Below, one piece after another: positions 50,700 to 59,528 of a stretch of 64,000 nucleotides of DNA (the first letter of the stretch is position 1; every line of letters begins with the position of its first letter). This DNA comes from an uncultured Desulfuromonas sp. (GTDB lineage Bacteria; Desulfobacterota; Desulfuromonadia; Desulfuromonadales; Desulfuromonadaceae): assembly GCF_963678835.1 (NCBI RefSeq), contig NZ_OY787469.1:1674001-1738000 (forward strand), in the 5' to 3' direction. The position numbers and the translations under genes are program-made. A model generated the notes under the pieces. It was not told the origin of the DNA. It worked only from the letters and a program-made list of their open reading frames with translations, and did not search any database.

Positions 50700-51923
50700 C
50701 TACAACCTCCTTAACACATCAACGGGTTGCAGACGCGAGGCACGCCGCGCCGGCAAATAGCTGGCCGCGATACTGACCAACAACAGGCACAACGACGGGA
50801 TCAAATAATTGTTCCAGTCATGCACCGCATGCAGCCGCGGTGGGATGGTGCCACCGGCATAGGTGACGGCGCTGAGTTGATGGCTGAGGTCGATGCCGTA
50901 GCGACTCATCCACCAGGTCAACACGCCGCCGAGCAACAAGGCACCGACCAGAGCCAAGGCACCAAGCAGCAGGCTTTCCAATACCACCAGCCAGCGCAAA
51001 CGGCGCGGCGGCATCCCCAGCGCCAGCAATACACCGAACTCGGTAGCCCGCTCCAGCACCGCCATATAGAAGGTGTTGAGCACGCCGAGGGCGGCGGCGC
51101 TGTAGAGAATGGCGACAAAGATCAGGCGGCTGATGTCGTAAGAAGCGATCACCTCCTGCATCTGTGGCAACCGCTTACCCCAGTCGAGCACTTCCAGCGT
51201 GTCGCCCAACTGGTGCTGGAGGGATGCGGCCAGAGTGGCCGCCCGTAGCGGCTGTTGACAGCGCAACACGATTTCATGCACTTTGCCCGGCAATGCCATG
51301 GTGGTCTGTAGCCAGTGCAGATCCACCAGGGCCAGCCGGGTGTTGAGGATCTGGTCGCCGCTGTCGAAAATACCGCTGACCGTGAGCAGGGCATTGGCAA
51401 TGGAGCCGTCCGCAGCCTGGGAGACCAGCACCAGTTCATCACCGACAGTCACGCCGAGTCGGCGGGCCAGGGCGCTGCCGATTACGCCTTGACCGGCAGC
51501 GCTATTGGTCGGGAATGTCCCGGCGATGAGCTTTTGATTCAAGGTGGTGACCTGCGGTTCCTGAGCAAAATCGACGCCGAGCAGTTCGGCGGGCCGACTC
51601 TGGTCACGGCCACTGAGCAGGCCGAAAGCACGCAGTCGCTCAGAGAGACCGGTGATTCCGCGAGTGTGCTGCAGTTGGTCGAGTAGGGCAGGCGCGGGAC
51701 TGAAATTGAGATACAGATCGTGTTCTTGCTGGTAGTCGGGGCGGCTGATGGTGATGTGACCGGTGTAGTTATCGGTGGCCGACGACAGCATATCGGCAAA
51801 CATGCCGGAGAAAATCCCCAGCGACAAAATGAGCATAGCTGCTGAGATTACTAGCGAACTCAGGGTAAGCAGGGTGCGGCGCCGGTTGCGGCCGAGGTTG
51901 AGAAACGCCAGTTTGATCAGCAT
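50700..51923 (-). CDS. ABC transporter permease, FtsX/MacB type (first)
   Basis: This 407-residue protein has the same architecture as its neighbour: one N-terminal TM helix (RRTLLTLSSLVISAAMLILSLG), a periplasmic domain about 50-270, then three TM helices in an FtsX domain (YSAAALGVLNTFYMAVLERATEFGVLLALGMPPRRLR). The paired, non-identical permeases resemble LolC and LolE. It begins 2 bases after the stop of an outer-membrane lipoprotein-sorting-like gene. Confidence 0.92.
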   Translation of the reverse strand: MLIKLAFLNLGRNRRRTLLTLSSLVISAAMLILSLGIFSGMFADMLSSATDNYTGHITISRPDYQQEHDLYLNFSPAPALLDQLQHTRGITGLSERLRAFGLLSGRDQSRPAELLGVDFAQEPQVTTLNQKLIAGTFPTNSAAGQGVIGSALARRLGVTVGDELVLVSQAADGSIANALLTVSGIFDSGDQILNTRLALVDLHWLQTTMALPGKVHEIVLRCQQPLRAATLAASLQHQLGDTLEVLDWGKRLPQMQEVIASYDISRLIFVAILYSAAALGVLNTFYMAVLERATEFGVLLALGMPPRRLRWLVVLESLLLGALALVGALLLGGVLTWWMSRYGIDLSHQLSAVTYAGGTIPPRLHAVHDWNNYLIPSLCLLLVSIAASYLPARRASRLQPVDVLRRL

Positions 51924-51925
51924 GG

Positions 51926-52705
51926 CTAGCGCTTTTTCAGGTTGCGCAGAGAGAAGTACTCGGGCGTCAGGCCGATGTCGAAAGCGATCTCTTCATAGAT
52001 TAATTCGGTGGATTCGCCGGGTTTGTCCACCGGCTCGACGCGCATGCGCATGGGGATGGTGCGCTCGCCGATCTGCTCGATGCGGTCAAAGTACAGATGG
52101 CGCACCAGCTTCAGGTCTTCATCAAAATAGTCGATCTGCGCCGGGGTCATGGTCGGGCGGTCAATAGTGTAAACCAGCTTGCCCCACACCGTGACAGTAT
52201 CGGGTTTGGGTAGGCAGTCGATGACGATCTCCGCCTCATCAGCCCGCACCAGCGAGAACTCGTACTCCTTGTCTACCTGACTCGATTTGACCAGATCATC
52301 ATTGGTGATGTGGCTGCCCATCCACGAGCCGCCCATCATCGACGACGGAATCTTGATGGTGCGGTCCACCTTGGGCAGGTAGTTCCAGACGTCACGGTCA
52401 ATCTTCAGCGTGGCGACGCCGCGCTCTTTGGCCGGTGCCTCAATGCGGGTGAGAAACCGCTCGCGCTGCCACGACCACATCTCCATGGTCAGGGTGCGTT
52501 GCCAGTGTTCGGTGGCAATCTTCATGGTCATGCGGCCATGAGCCGAGTTGCCGTTGTACTGGGTCTCTACGTGGCGCACCAGCGCTTGCAGGTCAGCAGT
52601 CGTGAATTCTGTGTCCGTGTGATTTGTGGACCAAGCTTGGATTGTCGGCACCAGCAACCAGAGCAGAACCAGCCCGTAAAATGTTTTGTTCTTGACGCAT
52701 TTCAT
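51926..52705 (-). CDS. Outer-membrane lipoprotein-sorting-like periplasmic protein
   Basis: This 259-residue protein has a signal peptide (about residues 1-24, LVLLWLLVPTIQAW). The rest resembles the LolA/LolB-like fold of outer membrane lipoprotein-sorting proteins: WSWQRERFLTRIEAPAKERGVATLKI, WNYLPKVDRTIKIPSSMMGGSWMGSHITNDDLV and VDKEYEF. In related loci such proteins sit beside RND or ABC exporters. The start at 52705 gives a proper signal; the longer reading from 52777 does not. It is the first gene of the transport operon. Confidence 0.85.
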   Translation of the reverse strand: MKCVKNKTFYGLVLLWLLVPTIQAWSTNHTDTEFTTADLQALVRHVETQYNGNSAHGRMTMKIATEHWQRTLTMEMWSWQRERFLTRIEAPAKERGVATLKIDRDVWNYLPKVDRTIKIPSSMMGGSWMGSHITNDDLVKSSQVDKEYEFSLVRADEAEIVIDCLPKPDTVTVWGKLVYTIDRPTMTPAQIDYFDEDLKLVRHLYFDRIEQIGERTIPMRMRVEPVDKPGESTELIYEEIAFDIGLTPEYFSLRNLKKR

Positions 52706-52834
52706 GAATCCAAGTATACCGTGCTGCCGGTCCACGTCCAAAAATAAATCATTTTTCGTGCTGTTCCCTTGACCCACAAATCACGGCGACCTACATTGGG
52801 CATAACCGTGAACGACCAACCAACAGGATCTGCT

Positions 52835-54493
52835 ATGGAAGACCAAACCCCTCAATCTCTTGCCACACTGCCCTCCTCGGACCCTTATCTGCAACAAGTT
52901 CAGGCCAGCAGTGGCCGGCAAAAATATCAACTGATTCTCAACGCCGCCAACAGTGCCGCCCTGGTGCGCAGTCTGCCTGCCCAGGAGGTCTTCCTGCTGG
53001 TCAAGGAACTCGGTGCTCTCGATGCCGTGGAACTGATTGGCCTGGCCAGCCCGGAACAGGTGACCCTGTGCGTGGATATGGATTGCTGGGATGGCGATCA
53101 GCTTGATGCGGAAAACGCTCTGGTGTGGCTGCATCTGCTGCTGATTCAGGACGAAGAGGAATTTTTACGTCTGATCGACGATTTTGATTTTGAATTGTTG
53201 GTGATGATGGTCAAAAAGCAGCTGACCATTACTGGTGGTTTGGAATCACTGACGGATGATGACGAAGACCTGCTGGCCAACCGCAAGCGCTTTGACCAGG
53301 TGTACGAATGCGACTACCGCAACAGCGATGTTGCCAAGTTGATGGACGCGTTTCAGGATGTGCTTTTTCGCGAGCGTCAGGAGCTGTACCTGCGCCTGAT
53401 GGAAGCCGTGCGCCATGAGTTTGACCTTGCGTTGCAGGAAGATGTTTATCAGCTGCGTAATGGTCGCCTCGGCGACCTCGGCTTTGTCGAGCGCTTTGAG
53501 GCGCGTTCGCTCTATGACGTGATCGATCCGCAGCGCTTTGACCCGCAGCAGCATGTCAAACCGCAGGGCATTTATACGAGCCAAAGCACCGGCGGGGTGG
53601 CACCCGGCTTCCTGGTGACCACGGTACAGCCGCGTGACTTGCTCGCCGATGTCATGGCCGGAGGATTGAATGAAGACCTCGCCCATGAACTGACGTTCCT
53701 GCTCAATCGCGCCATGAGTGCCGACGGTGTTGATTATGGCGAACCGAACGAGGTGCGTCAGACCATGGAGGATGTGTACCATTACCTCAACCTCGCCTTG
53801 GGTTTTCTGGCCGGTACCGATGCCGAAAAAGCCACCGAGTTGTTCCACGGTGTTTATCTGCAACACCTGTTTCAACTCGGCTACAGCCTGACCGCCTCCC
53901 TGCGGCAGCGGGCGCGCACGATTTCTCAAAGTGTGTTGGGGCCATATCTCGATGGCCCGGATGCCGCCGTGATCACGGCGCTGTGTCAGGATAAACCGCG
54001 CTTCTTCAACGGCCTGATGGATGAAACCCGCGCCGACCAGCGCCCTTTTGCCACCATGGCCGAGGTAACACTGGTGGATGAAGAACTGCAATGCATCGAC
54101 ATGTTGCAGGCCGTTTTTGGCGAGCAGGGGCTGCTGCCGCTCGGCGCACCGGAGGATATTGACCTCGACGGCTGCGTGCCCGATCAGGGCAGCGAGTTGA
54201 CCCTGTCGGAAATCTTCCTCACCGCGCTGGCCCAGCGCATCATGGGCCGCGATTTTGCCTTCCGACCATTGCCGATTCAGGAACTCAGTCAGTTGCACGC
54301 CACCCTGACGCGCAACGACGAAGCCATGGCCGCATTGCGCGATGAAACAGGTCGCTGGCTTGAATCCCAAGCTCCAGGCACCACACCGTTTGTCCACTAC
54401 TGTCTGGCCATCTGGGAAAGTGAGCTGTGTGAGCTTGAGGCCGATGATCTGGTGCCGGAATATGTTGATGGGTTGGTGTTGCGAGTGGAATAA
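52835..54493 (+). CDS. DUF6178-like hypothetical protein
   Basis: This 552-residue cytoplasmic protein has no TM segment. It is mostly helical, with acidic clusters (LLIQDEEEFLRLIDDFDFELL, LTDDDEDLLAN) and a C-terminal domain. The overall pattern (N-terminal LxxLPxxEVFLLVKELG, DxVAKLMDAFQDVLF) matches the large DUF6178 proteins common in Desulfuromonas and Geobacter relatives; their role is unknown. The ATG at 52835 with AGGA upstream is chosen over 52769. It is divergent from the transport operon. Confidence 0.7.
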   Translation: MEDQTPQSLATLPSSDPYLQQVQASSGRQKYQLILNAANSAALVRSLPAQEVFLLVKELGALDAVELIGLASPEQVTLCVDMDCWDGDQLDAENALVWLHLLLIQDEEEFLRLIDDFDFELLVMMVKKQLTITGGLESLTDDDEDLLANRKRFDQVYECDYRNSDVAKLMDAFQDVLFRERQELYLRLMEAVRHEFDLALQEDVYQLRNGRLGDLGFVERFEARSLYDVIDPQRFDPQQHVKPQGIYTSQSTGGVAPGFLVTTVQPRDLLADVMAGGLNEDLAHELTFLLNRAMSADGVDYGEPNEVRQTMEDVYHYLNLALGFLAGTDAEKATELFHGVYLQHLFQLGYSLTASLRQRARTISQSVLGPYLDGPDAAVITALCQDKPRFFNGLMDETRADQRPFATMAEVTLVDEELQCIDMLQAVFGEQGLLPLGAPEDIDLDGCVPDQGSELTLSEIFLTALAQRIMGRDFAFRPLPIQELSQLHATLTRNDEAMAALRDETGRWLESQAPGTTPFVHYCLAIWESELCELEADDLVPEYVDGLVLRVE

Positions 54494-54981
54494 GGCGGCA
54501 CTCTCCCTGTGTTTAGCGCTGTTGAGCGGGGAACAAAGGTTGCAAAATATGGAACCGTGGCGAGGGTGATGCCACGGAAGAAATAGAGAGCGCCGCAAAC
54601 ACGTTATCAACGTTTTACGCCAGCGTTGAGGGGTTGCACGATTCGCTGGACTGACAGATGGTTACAAACCGTTTGTGGAACCCACGGATGGGCGACCACC
54701 ATCAATAGATGGTGTAAGCAAGACGGAAATCGCATTTTCGGCGTGCGCCGTTGAAAAGCCCCAGGATGGGACTTTTCAACACTCTGCTAGTACCTCAGCA
54801 TCATTGAAATTGTCTCTTGTAGGAGCGGCTTCAGCCGCGAATTCCCATCCTGAAACGGATCAATGACCAGAACAATTCGCGAATAAATTCGCTCCTACAG
54901 GTGGTCACTCCGATGACAAAATGTGAGTGAGGTCAAGTACTTGTTCTCGGCGACAGAACTGAATAATACATCCGATATGGT
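54494..54981. other. Repeat-bearing spacer before the accessory region
   Basis: No gene is seen in these 488 bases. It holds a reversed, degenerate family-2-like element (about 54640-54786, with the hairpin TTGAAAAGCCCC/GGGACTTTTCAA at 54751-54779) directly followed by family-1 copy 3. Confidence 0.55.
54787..54940. repeat. Family-1 MITE/REP-like repeat, copy 3
   Basis: This 154-bp copy has CTAGTAC at the left and TCAAGTAC at the right, with the core at 54819-54898. It is about 26 kb from copies 1 and 2. Its left edge abuts a reversed family-2-like element. Confidence 0.82.
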
Positions 54982-56001
54982 GTGCTTCAATTGAGCGAAA
55001 AACAAATTTTCATTACCGGCATCGCGGGTTTTTTAGGGAGTCATATTGCACAACGCTGTCTGGCCGAAGGCTACAGCGTTGTCGGATGTGACAACCTGAC
55101 CGGTGGTTACCTCGACAATATCCCCGATGGCGCCGAGTTTCATCAAATCGACTGCAATGATTTTGCCTCGCTGGCCCCTCTGCTCAAAGATGTCGATGTT
55201 GTCTACCATTGCGCCGCTACCGCCTATGAAGGCCTTTCCGTCTTCAGCCCCCATCTGGTCACCCGCAATGTCGTCACTGCGACCACGGGCGTTGTTTCCG
55301 CGGCAGCGGCCGGGGGCGTGGGGCGCTTCGTGCTCTGTTCGTCCATGGCCCGGTACGGCACCAATCAGGTTCCGTTTACCGAGGAGATGATCCCGGCCCC
55401 TCAGGATCCTTACGGCATCGCCAAATGGAGCGCGGAACGGTTGCTGGCCAATATTGCCGAAACCCACGGGATGGAATGGGTGGTCGCGGTTCCGCACAAT
55501 ATTATCGGGCCTCGGCAGCGCTACGACGATCCTTATCGCAACGTGGCGGCCATTTTCATCAATCTGATGTTGCAAGGGCGGCAACCCTATATCTACGGCG
55601 GCGGCCAGCAAAAGCGTTGTTTCAGTTATGTCTCCGATGTGGTCGACCCGCTGCTGCGGATGGCCACAGACGACCGCTGTGTCGCAGAGGTGATCAATAT
55701 CGGCCCCGACGATGAGTTTGTCACCATCAACGAACTTGCAACGATGATCGCCCGGCTGCTCGATTTTGACCTGCAGCCGAACCGGATCGATGGCCGCCCT
55801 CAGGAGGTTTTGTTTGCCAACTGCTGCGCCGACAAAGCCCGACGACTGCTCGATTACCAGCCCAAGGTGAAACTCGAAGAGGGCTTGGCCGTGATGATCG
55901 ACTGGATCAAATCCCGCGGACCACGCCCATTTTTACATAATGTCGAGCTGGAAATAGACGGACCGCTCGCGCCGAAAACCTGGTCGAAGAAGATATTGTG
56001 A
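54982..56001 (+). CDS. NAD-dependent nucleotide-sugar epimerase/dehydratase
   Basis: This 339-residue extended SDR protein has the Rossmann motif ITGIAGFLGSH (residues 11-21), an acidic residue in GCDNLTGG, the catalytic Ser region CSSMARYG and the catalytic YGIAK (Tyr144, Lys148). The closest type is UDP-glucose or UDP-GlcNAc 4-epimerase or dTDP-sugar dehydratase. Substrate cannot be decided. A GTG start is taken; a TTG at 54991 is possible, and neither has a strong ribosome site. It starts 41 bases after a repeat copy. Confidence 0.88.
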   Translation: MLQLSEKQIFITGIAGFLGSHIAQRCLAEGYSVVGCDNLTGGYLDNIPDGAEFHQIDCNDFASLAPLLKDVDVVYHCAATAYEGLSVFSPHLVTRNVVTATTGVVSAAAAGGVGRFVLCSSMARYGTNQVPFTEEMIPAPQDPYGIAKWSAERLLANIAETHGMEWVVAVPHNIIGPRQRYDDPYRNVAAIFINLMLQGRQPYIYGGGQQKRCFSYVSDVVDPLLRMATDDRCVAEVINIGPDDEFVTINELATMIARLLDFDLQPNRIDGRPQEVLFANCCADKARRLLDYQPKVKLEEGLAVMIDWIKSRGPRPFLHNVELEIDGPLAPKTWSKKIL

Positions 56002-56107
56002 TGAGTGTCCAGTGCGGCTAATCCTATCCTTTAATTCTGGCCCTTTTGCCCCCTGTCTGCGTTGCGCCTCTTTGACTTAACGCACGCTAGGACTGCATCG
56101 GCGCGCC

Positions 56108-57406
56108 TTGACGGAAAACAAAATGACTCAGAATGATGCGTCACGATTAACCACACGGGACACGCGACTGCTCGATAGCCAAGAGGTCGCCACCCTTTGG
56201 GCGACAGCTAAGGCATTAGAGGGAAAACTGCACCTGTCCGGCGTGCGCGATGTCTATCGATCCCGGTTGGAGCAGGTTGTTCTGCTCGGCACCAAAGCGT
56301 TGGAGAACGGGGTAGATGACCCGGACGTAGCCTCACTCCAATGGATTTTGCTCCAAGCGCACACGGCCAGAGCAGAGGATGCGCGCTATGGTGCCGGTCA
56401 GCTCTCACGCGGATCGCAGCGGGCGCCCACCTTGGCCGATTGCGAAGACGGCTGGCAGCGCGTCGAGCAGATCGTTTGTACGGCCGAAGAGGCGGCATCG
56501 GCGGCCGCAGAGCTTGCCCGGCAACTTGATACGGCCAAAGCCCAAGCCCTTGCAAATAAAGCCGAAGTCGCCGCAACAGAAGCCAGGGCAATCGTCTCAG
56601 AGCGCAACCGTGCCTACACCTTCCATGCCGATCCCGGCTTTTCCTTTGGCGAAGGCTGGTATCTTGCTGCCGCAGCATTATTAGCTGGTGTTCCCATCCA
56701 GATCAGACCTGAAGCCGCCCAGGAAGAACAGGCCAATCGATTTTTGCACGATGCCGGATTGGCAGACTCTCTCCGCCCTTATCGCCCCCGACCGGCAAGC
56801 CCCAAGCATCTGACCCATATCATCGCTCAGGCTTTTCGTGCCGATGCGGCAGGAGCGCAGCGCACCCTTCGCGCAGCGTTCCTGGGCGACGAAGCACCTG
56901 CGGGTTCTTTAACCTCATGGATCGATTGTCATGTGGGAGGGCAGCCAAGCAAAAAGGTGTTGCTTTGGGTCCGAACGGGTGATCACGATGCCGAGCGCAA
57001 TACCTGTTTCGATGAACTGCGCCAGCTTGCTGAGCTGGTAGTGAATGCCGGGCTTACCCCCATTTTTTTCGGCGATGCTGTTCCTCTGGAGTGTGTTCCG
57101 CCAAGCGCAATCAACCTGACCTTGTGTTGGAAAGAGCCGCTCTTCCAAGGGTCGGAGATGCGCCGCGCGCAATTGCAACTGTTTGAAGCGTTGAGATGCC
57201 GCCATAGCTTGCTGGGCCAGATCGGTGTCACCACGGCTGGCATGGATGGTCCGGCACTGATGGGATTGCCCACCCTTTATCTCACCCAGGAACCCAATGT
57301 CCGACTCGGCCAGTGGGTGGGAGCTGTACCGGGATATCAGGAAGTCGTGAGGGAGCCGGGTTGTTTTGACGTCATTCGCGCCATATTACACCAGTGGCAG
57401 CAGTGA
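56108..57406 (+). CDS. Hypothetical protein with possible GT-B-like C-terminal region
   Basis: This 432-residue protein starts at a TTG (an ATG five codons on, at 56123, is an alternative). The N-terminal third is helical and alanine-rich with coiled-coil character (about residues 110-165). The C-terminal half has alternating strands and the pattern TTAGMDGPALMGLPTLYLTQEPNVRLGQW, which recalls the sugar-nucleotide-binding region of GT-B glycosyltransferases. I do not recognise the family. It lies 106 bases after the epimerase in the same direction, so a joint role in a glycan or glycolipid is a reasonable guess. It converges with the reverse transcriptase gene. Confidence 0.55.
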   Translation: MTENKMTQNDASRLTTRDTRLLDSQEVATLWATAKALEGKLHLSGVRDVYRSRLEQVVLLGTKALENGVDDPDVASLQWILLQAHTARAEDARYGAGQLSRGSQRAPTLADCEDGWQRVEQIVCTAEEAASAAAELARQLDTAKAQALANKAEVAATEARAIVSERNRAYTFHADPGFSFGEGWYLAAAALLAGVPIQIRPEAAQEEQANRFLHDAGLADSLRPYRPRPASPKHLTHIIAQAFRADAAGAQRTLRAAFLGDEAPAGSLTSWIDCHVGGQPSKKVLLWVRTGDHDAERNTCFDELRQLAELVVNAGLTPIFFGDAVPLECVPPSAINLTLCWKEPLFQGSEMRRAQLQLFEALRCRHSLLGQIGVTTAGMDGPALMGLPTLYLTQEPNVRLGQWVGAVPGYQEVVREPGCFDVIRAILHQWQQ

Positions 57407-57481
57407 TCAGTTGGCTAAATCATTGAAAGGGCGCCGGTAAATAGAAATTGCTCAACCGTAGATTTGACCTCTTTCGCCTTC

Positions 57482-59020
57482 TTAGGTGCTTCTGCTCCAC
57501 TTTGCCAATACTGTTTCATATGGTCCATCGTGTTGTAACATGTTTATGAAATACTTTTTTTCATCACGCGGTAATCCTGATGCCCCATAAATTACTGCCA
57601 TCTTTTGCCATGCATCCATCTGGTTATAAGATTCCTTATGCTCTCGCAACCAGTCAAAAGCACCGTTTTGATATGCGGCCAATAAAATCTCTCTACGCGC
57701 AAACGGATCGCTAGATTGATACCGTGACACCAAAGAAGCGAAATGATTAATATGTTTATTTCTGGCAAATAGACTGAGAATAGAAAGCCTGAAAAATTCA
57801 CTTCCAGCAATTTCCTCGGTATCAAGAAGGGCGATAAGCTTTTCGCCAATCACTTTCCATTCTTCTGGTTCGATTGATTGTATAGATGCGATATACGAGC
57901 AGATATTTGCCAAGCAAGGGCCGAGTTTCTCAAATTGCTCAATAGAAATATCTAGGGCGCCGGGGTGACCGACTTGGGCAAGTCGTCTGTAAAACCATCG
58001 CAATCGAATGTAGTCAACTTCATCTCTGGACAGATAGTCGTTGATTATTTTTCTGACCACCTTGTCTGAAAATTGCTTCCAGTCCTCTGGGCTGATTGAA
58101 TTGTAAGATATTGACTGGTAGGGATTCCCTCCAGTATATTTAAAAATAATGCCTAAAAGTTTTTCTTCACTTCTATCTATCGGTCGATCCTCAATCATTC
58201 CAGAGCAAATGGCCTGAAATTCAGTTGGTGTGTAGAATTTCGTTTTGTGTCTTTGAAGGGTCAATCTTTGTTGTTTATCGAGTATAGATGCGAGTGATGA
58301 CAATGCTGAGTTCGCTTCTTTTTTTGAATCACAGAATATAATGATGTCGTCGGCATATCGCAAAAACTGAAATCCGTTTGTTGACATGCTATTGTCAATA
58401 GGAATGAGTGTTGCTTCAGCAATTAAATGAACTGCATGTGGACCGATTGGGACCCCCCGTGATACACCAGCAGTCGTTGATTCAAGTAACGATATTACCC
58501 ATTGAATTGCTTGGTTGGGAAATCCAGATGCAATTAATTGATTCTCAACAGCGTGATGGTAAATCTGGTTATAGAAATCGGCAATATCGCAATAAAGGAT
58601 ATATGAGGAGTTTTGACTTTTTCTATAAGCAGTCGTCCAGAATGCATTCCAAGCCGTTTTTGAGTTATAAAGCCCCTCTTCCATCGTAGGAGAGAAGCGA
58701 TAACTAAACACTTGATTGCTATTAAGTCTTCTATCTTCTATACCTTTTCCGAATTGGTAAACCAGTGCTGATAATAAAATCGAATCTTGCGGGTGCAGTT
58801 GAGTGGCCTGACGGTAAGATATTTCGTCTTTTGGGACTATAAAACGGCGGCAAGGCTTGGGCTGAAAGGAGGTTAAAGGCTTACCCTCAACCAATGCGAC
58901 GAAATCATCTTTTCTATCATAAATTGCGTGTAACTCACGAATTTTTGGAAACAAGTCACCATCTGAATGTTTTTCGATAAATTCGATACTCCATTCAATT
59001 GAATCCCTACTTAATGTCAT
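57482..59020 (-). CDS. Reverse transcriptase, Abi/UG defence-type (DRT-like)
   Basis: This 512-residue RT has motif 3-type YCDIADFYNQIYHH (first catalytic Asp145), SRGVPIGPHAVHLIAEATL (187-205), the active site RYADDI (Asp224, Asp225) and a KTKFY thumb-side element (259-263). Residues about 290-512 are helical repeat-like and carry no recognisable catalytic motif, as in Abi and UG-type RTs whose C-terminal helical domain is part of the enzyme. There is no group II intron maturase or X/En domain and no retron NAXXH motif. The gene is AT-rich compared with its neighbours, a sign of transfer. A gene for a two-TM protein precedes it. Confidence 0.85.
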   Translation of the reverse strand: MTLSRDSIEWSIEFIEKHSDGDLFPKIRELHAIYDRKDDFVALVEGKPLTSFQPKPCRRFIVPKDEISYRQATQLHPQDSILLSALVYQFGKGIEDRRLNSNQVFSYRFSPTMEEGLYNSKTAWNAFWTTAYRKSQNSSYILYCDIADFYNQIYHHAVENQLIASGFPNQAIQWVISLLESTTAGVSRGVPIGPHAVHLIAEATLIPIDNSMSTNGFQFLRYADDIIIFCDSKKEANSALSSLASILDKQQRLTLQRHKTKFYTPTEFQAICSGMIEDRPIDRSEEKLLGIIFKYTGGNPYQSISYNSISPEDWKQFSDKVVRKIINDYLSRDEVDYIRLRWFYRRLAQVGHPGALDISIEQFEKLGPCLANICSYIASIQSIEPEEWKVIGEKLIALLDTEEIAGSEFFRLSILSLFARNKHINHFASLVSRYQSSDPFARREILLAAYQNGAFDWLREHKESYNQMDAWQKMAVIYGASGLPRDEKKYFINMLQHDGPYETVLAKWSRST

Positions 59021-59055
59021 CCTATCTTCCTTTTACACATAATGCGTTGTTAAGA

Positions 59056-59086
59056 GGGACGGAGCTATATTGCGGCGGAGCGTCCC
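59056..59086 (-). other. Hairpin in the spacer between the two-TM gene and the RT gene
   Basis: GGGACG and CGTCCC are 6-bp perfect arms in the 97-base spacer. It could be part of a noncoding RNA or a processing signal for the RT message; nothing further is seen. Confidence 0.35.
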
Positions 59087-59117
59087 AGTGTGCATAGAGA
59101 ACAATTTGAACAAATTG

Positions 59118-59528
59118 TCACTCAACTCTTCGCTGCTTCAATATTTCCCCAATTTCATTAACAACATTTTGTTCTTCACGTTGAAAGGCATTTTGTTCAA
59201 ATGTAGCTTTGAGAGACTGAAATCCAATAAATAGAGATGCAGCCCCCATAATCAATGAAGCGAGGTCCGTTTTGCCATTCAGGTTTGCCCAAACAGCAGC
59301 GGTCACGAACAGTATTACACTAAGCGCATAAAACGGTTTCAACCGTTTAACTTTCCTCTCTTGCTCAAGCCAAATGTTTTCCTGTCTAAAAGGACGTTCC
59401 TGCAAGAGTTCTTCGTTTGAGCAGTGAATCAGCAGCTTGTGCTCTTGGTTGTGTGAATTGTCAGTGACATTGAAGTCCCCACTGACGTTGATTTTCCCAT
59501 TGTTATTAAAGTCGCGCAATTTCACCAC
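59118..59528 (-). CDS. Small two-TM protein upstream of the reverse transcriptase
   Basis: This 136-residue protein begins with a beta-rich acidic N terminus (VKLRDFNNNGKINVSGDFNVTDNS). A charged helix (about 40-64) follows, then two TM helices at about 66-82 and 88-106 and a helical C-terminal tail. It resembles small membrane effectors found beside defence systems, by layout only. It shares strand and spacing (97 bases) with the RT, so both are probably on one transcript. The start at 59528 has no strong ribosome site; the first in-frame ATG gives the full N-terminal motif. Confidence 0.75.
   Translation of the reverse strand: MVKLRDFNNNGKINVSGDFNVTDNSHNQEHKLLIHCSNEELLQERPFRQENIWLEQERKVKRLKPFYALSVILFVTAAVWANLNGKTDLASLIMGAASLFIGFQSLKATFEQNAFQREEQNVVNEIGEILKQRRVE

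Noticed and set aside
53246..54610. 454-codon minus-strand frame opposite the DUF6178-like gene
   Set aside because: The plus-strand gene has a ribosome site and a known pattern; the minus frame is a shadow.
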